Source: Gammaproteobacteria bacterium (GTDB lineage: Bacteria; Pseudomonadota; Gammaproteobacteria; Steroidobacterales; Rariloculaceae). Taken from it: 64,000 nucleotides of DNA. Under the pieces are notes generated by a model that did no database searches, was not told where the DNA came from, and saw only the letters and a list, made by a program, of their open reading frames with translations. The position numbers and the translations under genes were made by a program. Of the stretch, positions 49,855-60,095 are shown one piece after another. The stretch is from assembly GCA_022819855.1 (NCBI GenBank), contig JAJEGN010000007.1, positions 1-64,000 on the forward strand. The letters are read 5' to 3'. The stretch's first letter is position 1; each line of letters starts with the position of its first letter.

Positions 49855-50988
49855 ATGAGAAACGCCGAGATGAATCTGCGCTCCACGGCGGCGATGCTCG
49901 CGGCCGCCTGGTTCGCGCTTGCTCCCGCAATGGCCTTCGCTCACCACCCGATTCACGGCAAGTTCGATCCCGGTGCGGACCTGACGCTGAGCGGAGTCGT
50001 GACGTATGTCGACTGGCGCAATCCCCACGCACATGTGTTCATGAACGTGGGCCAGGGCGACGAGACGCTGAACTGGGCGGTTGAACTGGAAAGCCCGATC
50101 GATCTCGAAGCGAACGGCTGGACGCAGGCCACGGTATTGCCCGGCGACGCAATCACCGTTGCCGGTATCGTCGCCCGCGACGGCACGCGCCAGATCTGGG
50201 GCGAGTCGGTCGTACGCAGCGACAGCGGCAGCCGGGTTTTCGACCTGTCGCTTGAAGCGCCACCGACGCCTCTCGCGCCGCGGCCGGCGCCGCGCTGGCC
50301 GGACGGACAACCCGCGCTCGGCGGAACGGCCGACGCGATCGACGGATACTGGAGTTACCCGAGTGCGACGGCGCTCGTCGAGGACGGCATCGACGTCGCG
50401 ATGAACGCGGACGGCCTGCTCGAGGATCTCGACGACGCCGGGCGCGTCGCGCCGATGCAGCCCTGGGCGCTGGCACTCTACCGCCACCGCCAGGAGCGTT
50501 CGCTCAGGGACGATCCGATGTACCTCAACTGCAAGCCGCCCGGGGGCCCGCGCCAGTACATGTCCCATCACGGGTTCCAGCTCATCGAGGATCGCGAACG
50601 CGAGCGCGTCTTCCTGCTGCTTGGCAGCGGCAACCGCAACTACCGGATCATCTACCTCGACGGGCGCGAGCACGTCGGTCAGGTCGGCGGCGACGACGAC
50701 AATCCGCTCTACTACGGGCGCTCGGTCGGAAGCTGGGAAGGCGATGCGCTCGTCGTCGACACGCGCGGGTTCAATGAGGACTTCTGGTTCACGAGCGGCG
50801 GCCTGCCGCACACGAGCCGGCTAAGGCTGATCGAGCGGTTCACGCGCACCGATCTCGAGACGCTCGTATACGAGGTGACCATCGAGGATCCCGGCGCCTA
50901 CACGAGATCGTGGACGAGCAGTTGGACGCTGCGCTGGGTCGGCGGCGATGACCTGCCGTTTCATCTGTGTCAGCACAACAGGCCCTGA
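49855..50988 (+). CDS. Exported protein: DUF6152 domain fused to a 'DGR/WEGD' domain
   Basis: The gene encodes 377 residues. AGGAG lies 7 bases before the ATG, and a Sec signal ends AMAFAHHP. The N-part 'HHPIHGKFDPGADLTLSGVVTYVDWRNPHAHVFM' is the DUF6152 pattern (HH, then G-x-V, then W-x-NPH). After a Pro-rich linker the C-part has 'YLNCKPPGGPRQYM', 'IIYLDGREH', 'GRSVGSWEGDALVVDTRGFNED' and 'TIEDPGAYTR', a domain seen alone in the gene at 51498. The same two domains are thus fused here and split in the next two genes. The protein is periplasmic; its biochemical role is unknown, but the family is abundant near PQQ enzymes and P450s in steroid- and aromatic-degrading relatives (established only loosely). 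Confidence 0.78.
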   Translation: MRNAEMNLRSTAAMLAAAWFALAPAMAFAHHPIHGKFDPGADLTLSGVVTYVDWRNPHAHVFMNVGQGDETLNWAVELESPIDLEANGWTQATVLPGDAITVAGIVARDGTRQIWGESVVRSDSGSRVFDLSLEAPPTPLAPRPAPRWPDGQPALGGTADAIDGYWSYPSATALVEDGIDVAMNADGLLEDLDDAGRVAPMQPWALALYRHRQERSLRDDPMYLNCKPPGGPRQYMSHHGFQLIEDRERERVFLLLGSGNRNYRIIYLDGREHVGQVGGDDDNPLYYGRSVGSWEGDALVVDTRGFNEDFWFTSGGLPHTSRLRLIERFTRTDLETLVYEVTIEDPGAYTRSWTSSWTLRWVGGDDLPFHLCQHNRP

Positions 50989-51084
50989 GTTGCGAGAGAG
51001 GATGACGCTGCCAGCGCAATGATGTTGAAGTAATATCGAGAGGAAAGTGCCCCGGCCTCGGGGCCAACTTTGCGGAGTCGTGAA

Positions 51085-51501
51085 ATGAAGACAAATATTC
51101 TTGCTGGAGTGGTTGCAGCCGGCGCGCTGCTGGCCGGTGCGCAAAGCATTGCGCATCACTCGTTTTCTGCGGAGTTCGACAGCAACAAGCCGATTTCCGT
51201 GACCGGCATCGTCACCAACGTCGAATGGACCAACCCGCACGTCTGGTTCTACATCAACGTTCGGGACGAGGCGTCCGGGGAAGTCGTGAACTGGGGCGCG
51301 GAAATGGGCCCGCCGCATGGTCTGCAACGGCGAGGCTGGCGCCGGAACACGCTACAGATCGGCGAGGAAGTCACGGTTGACGGCTTTCTCGCACGCAACG
51401 GCAGCAATCGTCTCAACGCGAGATCGGTGACGCTGACCGCAACCGGCGGGCGGCCGGGCGAGACGCTCGACGCGAATTCAAGTCGCCAGGGCGACGAATG
51501 A
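51085..51501 (+). CDS. DUF6152 family exported protein
   Basis: The gene encodes 138 residues; GGAG lies upstream of the ATG at 51085 (five residues inside a longer frame). The Sec signal ends SIAHHS. The mature protein is one DUF6152 domain: 'HHSFSAEFDSNKPISVTGIVTNVEWTNPHVWFYI', then 'LNARSVTLT' at the end. It corresponds to the N-half of the fusion at 49855. The stop overlaps the start of the next gene by four bases (ATGA), so the two are translationally coupled. The conserved double His after the signal site could bind a metal; this is inference. Confidence 0.8.
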   Translation: MKTNILAGVVAAGALLAGAQSIAHHSFSAEFDSNKPISVTGIVTNVEWTNPHVWFYINVRDEASGEVVNWGAEMGPPHGLQRRGWRRNTLQIGEEVTVDGFLARNGSNRLNARSVTLTATGGRPGETLDANSSRQGDE

Positions 51502-52316
51502 CCATGGTGGGACGTAAGCGACTGGTTCTGATTGCCGCCGCGGCACTGCTCGCGACGGCGCTGCCGAGTGAATGGGCAGACGCACAGCGCCGCGAACGCA
51601 ACCCGGACCTGCCGCCGCCCGGACCCGTGCCACGTACGGCTGACGGCAAGGTCATGCTGACCGGCGCCACCGGGAGCGAGATTGGCGTGTGGGAGCCGAT
51701 GTTCGGCATTTTCGACCCGATCGCGCCGGCCGATGAAGTCCCGTTCCAACCCTGGGCGCGCGCGTTGTATGACGCGCGCCAGATCCACGAACTCGAACCG
51801 CACGCACGCTGCAAGGCATCGGGCATCTCGCGGCAATTCCTGACGCCGTACGGCGTGGAAATCCTCGAACTGCCGGAACTGCAGCGGCTATATATCTTCG
51901 ACATCGGCGGGCCGCATACCTTCCGCACCGTGTACATGGACGGACGCTCGCATCCGAAGAACCCGACGCCGACGAACTACGGCCACGCCATCGGCTGGTG
52001 GGAGGGCGACACGCTCGTCATCGACAGCGTCGGGTTCAACGAGGACTTCTGGTTCGAACGACGCGGGCTGCCGCACACCGAGCAACTGCACACGATCGAG
52101 CGCCTGACGCGCGTCGACGCAGCCACGATCGAGTACCGCGTCACCATCGACGATCCCGGCGCCTACACCGCGCCATGGACGGGCGGATTCGACCTCAACT
52201 GGGAAGCAGGCACGGAGCTTTTCGAGTACATCTGCCAGGAAGCCAACTACGCGCACGAGCTCATGGTGGGCGGCGAGGCGTCCTCGGTCGACCGAAGCAG
52301 CCCGATCGTTCCCTGA
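51498..52316 (+). CDS. Exported 'DGR/WEGD' domain protein, partner of the DUF6152 gene
   Basis: The gene encodes 272 residues. A signal peptide near residues 5-29 ends WADAQ. The mature part carries 'ARCKASGISRQFLTPYGVEIL', 'TVYMDGRSHP', 'GHAIGWWEGDTLVIDSVGFNED', 'LPHTEQLHTIERLTR' and 'TIDDPGAYTAPW', which match the C-half of the fusion at 49855 and, more weakly, the proteins at 53643 and 60096. The ATGA overlap with the DUF6152 gene implies a complex or a shared pathway. No catalytic residue set is obvious; the DGR-HP and WEGD motifs are the conserved marks. The protein is periplasmic. It is followed 52 bases later by a P450 gene. Confidence 0.75.
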   Translation: MTMVGRKRLVLIAAAALLATALPSEWADAQRRERNPDLPPPGPVPRTADGKVMLTGATGSEIGVWEPMFGIFDPIAPADEVPFQPWARALYDARQIHELEPHARCKASGISRQFLTPYGVEILELPELQRLYIFDIGGPHTFRTVYMDGRSHPKNPTPTNYGHAIGWWEGDTLVIDSVGFNEDFWFERRGLPHTEQLHTIERLTRVDAATIEYRVTIDDPGAYTAPWTGGFDLNWEAGTELFEYICQEANYAHELMVGGEASSVDRSSPIVP

Positions 52317-52367
52317 CCGGCAGCGTTCGGAACAACGCCGGACCGTTCGCGATCGGAAGCGAACGTC

Positions 52368-53624
<1,257 letters not shown>

Positions 53625-53642
53625 GGCGCCCGCCCCCTGTGC

Positions 53643-54755
53643 CTACTGGTGCACGTAGTCTTCGTCGAACCAGAAGTCCGGGTCCGTCAGTGCGGGCTTC
53701 TCACCGGGCGCATACTGACTGACGACGCCGTCGTCGGTGACGAACCACTGCGAACCTTCGACGCAGTCCCACTGGTGCGGCCAGATCCGTTGCTTCGCCT
53801 CGTCCGAGCGGTCGTCTTCCTTGTAGAGCGCGACGACCGTGTGCCAGGGCTCCACGAATGTCGTGTCGTACATCGTGACCTCGACTTCGATACGCTCGGT
53901 GGGTATGACGTCCGAACCGAAGGTCTCGAGCGCCAGGTCGACGCCTGCCGCTACGGGATCGACCTTGCGCCAGCGCTCGACAACTTCCATCTCGTTCGTC
54001 TGGCGCGGCATGTTGCGCTGCAGAATGCCTTCCTTGATGCCCTTGGTCCAGATCGTCAGGACGTCCTCATCCCAGAACCCGATCGAATAGCCGAGCCATT
54101 CGTTCGTGAGCCACTCCTCGCTCGGATGCGGCCGACCATCGGTGAATACCCGCCTGAACTGGTTGACCATCTCGCTGCCGAGCACGGTCTTGCCGGGCGC
54201 GAGAAAATGCTCCCTGTAACCGTATTCGGTGAACCAGCGCGGAAAGTTCGGCGGCAGACAGAACGATAACGGGTCGATCGCATGATCCTCGCGCCACATC
54301 CGGGCGTCGCGGAGAAAGACCTCACGCGCTTGTGGAGTCAGCCGCACCGCGATGCCCTCCGGCGTCGAATGCCGGCCGACGATCGCGATCTCGCCCGTCG
54401 AGTTCTCCGTGCCCCAATGCCCGCTCCAGTCGGGCAGAGTCGCCATGGTGTGCTCGGTGGGACCGCCGCGGCTCTCGGCATCATCGAGCAGTGCGCTGTA
54501 GTGCTCTTCGGCCGATGCGTAGCCGCAAGGACCTCCCGGCAACTCGAACGACCCCCAGACCGTCGTGAACTCCCGGTTCGCCGAGACGCTCTGGGAGGTA
54601 CCGAGATCGGGATACTGCTCGGCCAGCGGCACGCACTCGGCGTCACCGTTGCTGCCCTGGGCCACCGCAGCCTCACCGGCCGTAAGGAGGATCGCAACCC
54701 CCGCAAGCAACATGCCCGATGTGGTCACCAAACGGCCAAGTAGTCTGTCGATCAT
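53643..54755 (-). CDS. Exported 'DGR/HP' domain protein, large variant
   Basis: The gene encodes 370 residues. A signal peptide (about 12-33) ends AAVAQ. The mature part has 'SFCLPPNFPRWFTEYGY', 'FLAPGKTVLGSEMVNQFRRVFTDGRPHP' and 'WLGYSIGFWDEDVLTIWTKG', a longer and more diverged relative of the proteins at 49855, 51498 and 60096, in which W-E-G-D becomes W-D-E-D. Four cysteines could make disulfides. It is convergent with the P450 gene (18 bases apart) and downstream of the MFS transporter gene on the same strand. The function is unknown. Confidence 0.7.
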   Translation of the reverse strand: MIDRLLGRLVTTSGMLLAGVAILLTAGEAAVAQGSNGDAECVPLAEQYPDLGTSQSVSANREFTTVWGSFELPGGPCGYASAEEHYSALLDDAESRGGPTEHTMATLPDWSGHWGTENSTGEIAIVGRHSTPEGIAVRLTPQAREVFLRDARMWREDHAIDPLSFCLPPNFPRWFTEYGYREHFLAPGKTVLGSEMVNQFRRVFTDGRPHPSEEWLTNEWLGYSIGFWDEDVLTIWTKGIKEGILQRNMPRQTNEMEVVERWRKVDPVAAGVDLALETFGSDVIPTERIEVEVTMYDTTFVEPWHTVVALYKEDDRSDEAKQRIWPHQWDCVEGSQWFVTDDGVVSQYAPGEKPALTDPDFWFDEDYVHQ

Positions 54756-54938
54756 GTCTCTGCCACTCCACTTTCAAACTGTCGCAATCGAAGCGAGCCC
54801 TGGATCATAGCAAACGGTGTCTGCCTGCATTGACTGGTTCCGCACGGCATCACAGCAGCGCCAGGTCTCGAAAACGTTACCCCCGCGTTCGCTGCGGCGG
54901 CACGGCGACTCGTACCGTGCAACCGCAACGCGCGAACC

Positions 54939-56174
54939 TCAGGCGGCCGCGGCTGCAACCTTGGTTGGCGCGGTTTCCTTGAGGAACAGGCAAACGAAGA
55001 TGCCGAGCGCCACACCCGCCAGGGCAACCCAGCCCACGCTCGGCAGGCCGTACGCGTCCGCCACGCCGCCGGCGATGATCGGCGCCACGCCGCCGCCGAA
55101 GATTTCCCCGGCGCCGACGACGAGGCCGATGGCCGACGAGATCAGGCCGATCGGCGCCGACTCCGTGGCGATCGGCCCGGTAATCAGCGCGATATTGCCA
55201 AGGCAGAAGAAAGAGCAAACGAAGAGCGCCACGAACAGCGCAGCCGTCGAGGCGCCGGTATTGAAGAACCAGTACACCGTGATCGTCGCGCCGATAAAAC
55301 CGATAATCGCAAGCGGCTTGCGGCCGAAGCGGTCGGACAGTCCCGGCCAGCCGAATTGGCCGAAGAAGCCGCCGAAACCGATCGCCGAGGTCACGAGGCC
55401 CATCTGCCCTGGCGTCAATCCCAGCACGTTGATGAGATATACGGGCACCATGGCGCTGAGAACGAATACGCAGGCCATCGCGCAAAGCAGCGCGAACATG
55501 CACACGATGATATTGCGCGATTTGAGTACCTCGACCCAGCTACCGCCTTCATGCGTTGCGCCGATGAGTTCACCGGCCTGTGTGTCCTTCGGCTCACGCA
55601 ACACGAAGTACAACAGCCCGCCGATGATGAAGCCCGGGATGGCCACGACCCAGAACACGCCGCGCCAGGTCATGTAATTGAGCAATTGTGTGGCGATGAT
55701 CGGCCCGAGCGCGAGGCCGAGCAGGGCGAAACCGCTTTGCTGCAGGCCCTGGTTGAAGCCCCGGCGCGACGGTTTCGAAGCAGACGCGACGGCCGTGAAA
55801 CTCGTCGGACAATAGCTGCCTTCCATCGCGCCCATGAGCGCGCGGATGACGGTCAACATGACCAGGGTCTGGACCACGCCGGACAGACCCGACAGCAGTG
55901 AAAACAGGATAATGGCCGGTATCAGGACCTTGCGGTGGCCGATCTTGTCCGACAGGCGGCCCGAAAAGATCGCGAACACACCCCAGGTGATGCCGAGAAT
56001 GCCCGCAAGACGGCCGATGTCGCCTTCGGCCAGGCCGAGATCCTCCATGATGAACGGAAACAGCGGCGCGATGATCCAGCGATCAAGGCCCACGAGGCCG
56101 AAGCCGATGCCGAGCAGTGCGACCACCTTCCATTCATAATCTGTGTCCCACTTGCCGTTAGCAATCCGATTCAT
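54939..56174 (-). CDS. Major facilitator superfamily transporter
   Basis: The gene encodes 411 residues with about 12 membrane helices. Two MFS cytoplasmic loop motifs are visible: 'GRLSDKIGHRKV' (loop 2-3) and 'GLSDRFGRKPL' (loop 8-9), both with the conserved D-x-x-G-R-R/K pattern. The N-half resembles sialate/hexuronate and aromatic-acid uptake families ('GLDRWIIAPLFPFIMEDLGL'). The direction is therefore probably import of an organic anion, but this is not certain. It is divergent from a Fur-box-controlled PepSY gene with 329 bases between them and is upstream of the exported protein gene at 53643, which might bind the same compound. Confidence 0.88.
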   Translation of the reverse strand: MNRIANGKWDTDYEWKVVALLGIGFGLVGLDRWIIAPLFPFIMEDLGLAEGDIGRLAGILGITWGVFAIFSGRLSDKIGHRKVLIPAIILFSLLSGLSGVVQTLVMLTVIRALMGAMEGSYCPTSFTAVASASKPSRRGFNQGLQQSGFALLGLALGPIIATQLLNYMTWRGVFWVVAIPGFIIGGLLYFVLREPKDTQAGELIGATHEGGSWVEVLKSRNIIVCMFALLCAMACVFVLSAMVPVYLINVLGLTPGQMGLVTSAIGFGGFFGQFGWPGLSDRFGRKPLAIIGFIGATITVYWFFNTGASTAALFVALFVCSFFCLGNIALITGPIATESAPIGLISSAIGLVVGAGEIFGGGVAPIIAGGVADAYGLPSVGWVALAGVALGIFVCLFLKETAPTKVAAAAA

Positions 56175-56503
56175 GCGTTCCTCCCTGGCCGGATGTCGAG
56201 ACCGGTCGTTTTCTTATGGTTGGTTCGTAGGCTGGTTGTGCCGGTGCTGAAACATAGCGTTAATCGTGGCGGATTGCCAATTGTCAAATTCCCCCCGGCC
56301 ACGCCCAAGCTCGATATCGACATGCGTTCGGTTCGACTCGTGTAGCTGCCGCCAATCGTTCTTGAATCGATCCTCGAGCCAGACTCCGGATGACTTGCTC
56401 CCGCACCAAATGACATCCGCTCTCTCCTGCAAATGAGAATGATTTGCATTCGCTTCGAATTCTGTTACGCTTCGCTCCACCTCGACGAAGGCGTGCAAAA
56501 AAC
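56175..56503. other. Divergent control region between the MFS and PepSY genes
   Basis: The 329 bases hold no supported gene. The only clear signal is the Fur box at 56429-56450, closer to the PepSY gene. The MFS start lies about 255 bases from it and may have its own promoter. Short overlapping open frames are shadows. Confidence 0.5.
56429..56450 (+). promoter_or_regulatory. Fur box (iron-responsive operator) upstream of the PepSY gene
   Basis: GCAAATGAGAATGATTTGCATT contains the perfect inverted repeat GCAAAT-N7-ATTTGC (56429-56447) and closely matches the gammaproteobacterial Fur site AATGAGAATNATTTGCATT. It lies about 55 bases before the GTG start. The expected effect is repression when iron is plentiful. 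Confidence 0.75.
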
Positions 56504-57709
56504 GTGCTGCGCAAGACCATTTTCTGGACTCACCTCGTCTGCGGCGTATTGACGGGTCTCGTCGTCATCATGATGTCGGCAACGGGCGTCGTCCTGACCT
56601 ACGAACGGCAGATGCTGGCGTGGGCCGACCGCGCACAGTACGCAGACCCCGCGCCCGGTCAGGCGCCCCTGCCGATTGCCGAACTGCTCGAGGCGGCAAG
56701 CCGCCAGGATCCCGAGTTCGAAGCAAGAACGCTAAGCCTGTCGAACGATCCCCGGGCGTTCGCGACACTCGGCGCCGGCCGTTCGAGTTCGCTTCGCATC
56801 GACCGCTACAGCGGCGAGGTCCTGGAACCTGCCGCCGCTGGCCTCCGCAGCTTCTTCAGCGCCATGACGGGCTGGCATCGCTGGTTCAATGCGAGCCGCG
56901 AGAACCGCGCCATCCCGCGCGCGGTCACGGGGATCAGCAACCTCGCGTTTCTGTTCCTGATTTTCAGCGGGCTCTATCTTTGGCTGCCGCCGACATTCAA
57001 ATGGATCCGTTTCAAGACCAGGCTGCTGTTCAACGGCAAGGCAGTCACCGCCAGGGCGCGCGACTACAACTGGCATCACGTCATCGGCTTCTGGTCGGCG
57101 ATCCCGCTCGCGGTCGTCGTCGCGACGGCCGTCGTGTTCTCCTACGGCTGGGCCAATGATCTCGTGTACCAGGTTTTCGGCGAGGATCCGTCCGGCGCCG
57201 GCGCCCGACCGGCCGCCGCTGCCGGGGAATCCGGCGCCGCCTCCGTCGCTTCCTACAGTGCGGATGCAACGCTCACTTCGCCGCTGAGTCTCGACGAACT
57301 CTTCGACCGTGCGTCGATGCAACTGCCGGACTGGCAAACGCTCACGCTGACGCTACCGGGCGCCGACGCAAGGTCGGCGCAGTTCAGGATCGATCTCGGC
57401 AACGGCGGCGAGCCGCAGAAGCGTCACGACGTGACTCTCGACAGGTATACCGGCCAGGTCGCGCTCTGGCAGCCATTCGATGCTCAATCGCCCGGCAGGC
57501 AGGCGCGCATGTGGATTCGCTACCTGCACACGGGCGAAGCGCTCGGCATCGTCGGCCAGACTGTCGCGGGCCTGGTATCGCTGACCAGCCTGATCATGGT
57601 CTGGACAGGGGTCGCGCTGGCCTGGCGACGGCTCGTCACGCCACTGGTCCGGCGGCGCCGGCAGGGCCCGGCGCCGCAAACGGGCGTTGCCGACGCCGCG
57701 AATCCCTGA
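56504..57709 (+). CDS. PepSY-associated membrane protein (iron-regulated, ferric reductase-like)
   Basis: The gene encodes 401 residues from GTG, giving the standard N-terminus 'VLRKTIFWTHLVCGVLTGLVVIMMSATGVVLTYE' (first helix). Further membrane segments lie near 145-165, 200-225 and 350-375, the four-helix layout of the PepSY_TM family (PF03929). Conserved His in the helices ('FWTHL', 'GWHRWF', 'NWHHVIGFW', 'RYLHTGE') could bind heme, as in family members thought to reduce ferric siderophores at the inner membrane. The Fur box just upstream supports an iron role. No siderophore receptor is adjacent; the three large receptors in this window lack obvious Fur boxes. Heme binding and reduction are inferred from the family. 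Confidence 0.82.
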   Translation: MLRKTIFWTHLVCGVLTGLVVIMMSATGVVLTYERQMLAWADRAQYADPAPGQAPLPIAELLEAASRQDPEFEARTLSLSNDPRAFATLGAGRSSSLRIDRYSGEVLEPAAAGLRSFFSAMTGWHRWFNASRENRAIPRAVTGISNLAFLFLIFSGLYLWLPPTFKWIRFKTRLLFNGKAVTARARDYNWHHVIGFWSAIPLAVVVATAVVFSYGWANDLVYQVFGEDPSGAGARPAAAAGESGAASVASYSADATLTSPLSLDELFDRASMQLPDWQTLTLTLPGADARSAQFRIDLGNGGEPQKRHDVTLDRYTGQVALWQPFDAQSPGRQARMWIRYLHTGEALGIVGQTVAGLVSLTSLIMVWTGVALAWRRLVTPLVRRRRQGPAPQTGVADAANP

Positions 57710-57723
57710 CGCCGGCCGGCAGA

Positions 57724-57743
57724 GGCGCCCCGCTCGGGGCGCC
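57724..57743. terminator. GC-rich hairpin between the PepSY and hflC genes
   Basis: GGCGCCCC (57724-57731) pairs with GGGGCGCC (57736-57743), loop GCTC, in the 41-base gap between convergent genes. There is no U-run, so termination is likely but not certain. Confidence 0.5.
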
Positions 57744-57750
57744 GTACCCA

Positions 57751-58695
57751 TCAGGGCTGCGTCGTCGACTCGAGGTAGCGGAAGAACTCCGACTCGGCCC
57801 GGATCATCAGGGTCGTATTCTCGCCAAGCGAGTCGTAGCTCTCGAGTGTCCTTGAGAAGTTGTAGAACTCCGGATCCGCGCCGTAGGCCACGCCATAGAT
57901 TCGCGTGGCCTCGGCATCGGCTTCACCGATGATCTCCTGCGCCCGGCGTTCGGCCTCCGACGATATCCTGCGAAGCTCCCGTTCCATGTCGCCGAGAATC
58001 TCCTGGCTTCGGCCCTGGCCCTCCGAGCGGAAACGCGCAGCGATGCTCTGCCTCTCGGAGATCATCCGGCTCTCGACCTGTTCGCGCACGGAATCGATGT
58101 AGTTGATCCGCTTGATCCTGACGTCGACGAGCTCGATGCCAAGCTCAGGCATGAGGCGCGATGCCGATGCCAGCATCTCCTGCTCCAGTTGCTGCCGCCC
58201 CTTCGTCGGCCGCTCCAGGTTCGCCGCGCCAAGCGCGCTGAGCTCCTCCTCGTTGAGCCCCTCGACATCGACCTGCCAGTCGGCCGAGCGGACGATTTCC
58301 TCGAGTTCCGTACCCGAGACGATGTCGCGCGCGACGGAGTCGAGGATGTCGTCGAGCCTCGTGCGGGCGCCGAGTTCGTCCCGAACGGACCGCAGGAATT
58401 GCAGCGGGTCTTCGATGCGCCAGCGCGCAGTCGTATCGACGATGATGAACTCGCGGCCGAGCGTCGGAATCTGGCTCACGGCGCCATCCCAGGCCAGCAG
58501 CCGCCGGTCGAAACGGCGAACCTCCTGGATGAAAGGCACGCGCCAGTGGAGCCCGGGTTCGGTGATGACGTCGCCGATCGGTTCGCCGAACTGGACGATG
58601 ATGCCCTGCTCGGCCTGATCGATCACGAACGCGGCGTTGTATGCGACGAATGCCGCGGCCAGGAGGCCGACGACGGGAAGTGTCAGCTTGTTCAT
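57751..58695 (-). CDS. hflC: Membrane protease-modulating protein HflC
   Basis: The gene encodes 314 residues, an inner-membrane anchor (about 5-25) followed by a periplasmic SPFH/band-7 domain. With HflK it forms a large cage that encloses FtsH and limits its proteolysis of membrane proteins. The N-terminus is 'MNKLTLPVVGLLAAAFVAYNAAFVIDQAEQ', then 'GLHWRVPFIQEVRRFDRRLL', both typical. The ATG overlaps the hflK stop by four bases (ATGA), so the two are translationally coupled. The gene is complete; the C-terminal coiled coil contains the usual 'AEATRIYGVAYGADPEFYNF'. Confidence 0.93.
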   Translation of the reverse strand: MNKLTLPVVGLLAAAFVAYNAAFVIDQAEQGIIVQFGEPIGDVITEPGLHWRVPFIQEVRRFDRRLLAWDGAVSQIPTLGREFIIVDTTARWRIEDPLQFLRSVRDELGARTRLDDILDSVARDIVSGTELEEIVRSADWQVDVEGLNEEELSALGAANLERPTKGRQQLEQEMLASASRLMPELGIELVDVRIKRINYIDSVREQVESRMISERQSIAARFRSEGQGRSQEILGDMERELRRISSEAERRAQEIIGEADAEATRIYGVAYGADPEFYNFSRTLESYDSLGENTTLMIRAESEFFRYLESTTQP

Positions 58696-59762
58696 CGGCT
58701 CGCCTCCAGGTTTTGTCCACGCGGCTGCTGCAAGTCGGGCAGATTGAGCAACGGCAGCGGTGAAATCTGGTCATCCTGCACGACGAGCACGCGGCCGATC
58801 CTCGGCAGCGCCTCGTTGAGCGTTTCAAGGTAAAGACGTGACCGCGTGACCTCCGGAACGTTCTGGTACTCGGCCAGGACCGAAGTGAAACGCGCCGTCT
58901 CGCCGAAAGCCCGGTTGACGCGCTCCGTGGCGTAACCTTCGGCCTCGGAGATGATCCGGTTGGCCGTGCCCCGGGCGCGCGGGATCGCCTGGTTGGCCTG
59001 CATCGTGGCCTCGTTGATCATGCGCTCGAGCTCCTGACGCGCTTCGTTGACCTCGTTGAAGGCCGGCTGAACGCGCGGCGGCGGCACGACATCCTGAAGC
59101 TCCACGGTAATGATCCTGATGCCGTTGTCGTAGCGGTCCATTGCGGCCTGGATCTCGTCGCGCGCCGTGTTCGCGATGTCGACGCGGCCAACGGTCAGCA
59201 CGTCGCTGCCGATGCGGTTGCCGACGACGCGCCGCATCACCGACTCGGACAGGTCGCGCAAGGTCCCGGTGGGATCGCGCATGCCATAAAGGAAGCGGAT
59301 CGGGTCGCCGATGCGGTACTGAACGACCCATTCGACCTGAATGATGTTGAGGTCGCCCGTGAGCATCAACGACTCTCCCGGGAAATCCTCATCCGCAAAG
59401 CGCGTTCGCTGCAGCGCCGAGGCGTCCTCGGTCCGGAAACCGAATTCCTGCTTGAGAACGCGTTCGGTCGCGACGAGCTGCACTTCGTCGATGCCGAACG
59501 GCAACTTGAAATGCAGACCCGGATCGGTGATGCCGATCACGCTGCCGAAGCGCTTGACGACGGCACGCTGCTCCGGCTGCACCGTATAGAACGCGCTGAA
59601 CGCCGCCCAGGCGAGGATGGCAATGCCGACGATGATCGCCAGCGTTCCGCCCTGCAAACCGCTCGGACGGCGCATGCCGCTGCGGCCGCGGACTCGCCCG
59701 GAACCGTTCGACGCGCCGGCGGCGTGCATGAGCTGGTCGATCAGATCCCTTGCTTGACTCAT
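58692..59762 (-). CDS. hflK: FtsH-associated protein HflK
   Basis: The gene encodes 356 residues, somewhat short for HflK because the N-terminal Gly/Arg-rich cytoplasmic part is only about 38 residues. The single membrane helix is at about 39-62 ('GGTLAIIVGIAILAWAAFSAFYTV'). It is followed by the SPFH domain with 'PGLHFKLPFGIDEVQLVATERV' and 'VEWVVQYRIGDPIRFLYGMRDP'. It partners HflC, encoded immediately downstream with a four-base overlap. The usual upstream hfq-hflX genes are absent; instead there is a divergent DUF6152 gene, so the operon has been rearranged relative to enterics. Confidence 0.93.
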   Translation of the reverse strand: MSQARDLIDQLMHAAGASNGSGRVRGRSGMRRPSGLQGGTLAIIVGIAILAWAAFSAFYTVQPEQRAVVKRFGSVIGITDPGLHFKLPFGIDEVQLVATERVLKQEFGFRTEDASALQRTRFADEDFPGESLMLTGDLNIIQVEWVVQYRIGDPIRFLYGMRDPTGTLRDLSESVMRRVVGNRIGSDVLTVGRVDIANTARDEIQAAMDRYDNGIRIITVELQDVVPPPRVQPAFNEVNEARQELERMINEATMQANQAIPRARGTANRIISEAEGYATERVNRAFGETARFTSVLAEYQNVPEVTRSRLYLETLNEALPRIGRVLVVQDDQISPLPLLNLPDLQQPRGQNLEASR

Positions 59763-60095
59763 GGTTGTTTTCCCGTGGATTGATTGTCCGTGAAGTACCT
59801 TCCCGCGATCGCACTCGGGGTTGGAAGCGTCGAAGTTGCGGCCCGGTACCGGAGATTGCGGCGCTCTTCAGACACACACCGCAGTGCTATGGCGACCATT
59901 GTGCGCCCTCAGCAGGCCGCTGTGAAGTCCGCACGCTGTCAGCTCCCTGTCGAGCCCGGTTCGACGGCCATGGTGCAGGCGATGACCGCCACCGGGATGC
60001 GCTGGCCGCTGTCGCTCCTCCATCGAGACCGGGTCGACGCAGCCGGCGAACACGTACAATGGAGCGCTCCCGGGTTCCGGCGCGAGGAGACAGCG
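59763..60095. other. Divergent intergenic region between hflK and the DUF6152 gene
   Basis: The 333 bases contain an open frame that continues into the downstream gene, but no start or export signal supports it before 60096. The stretch should hold promoters for hflK-hflC and for the DUF6152 gene. I see no clear operator. Confidence 0.45.
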
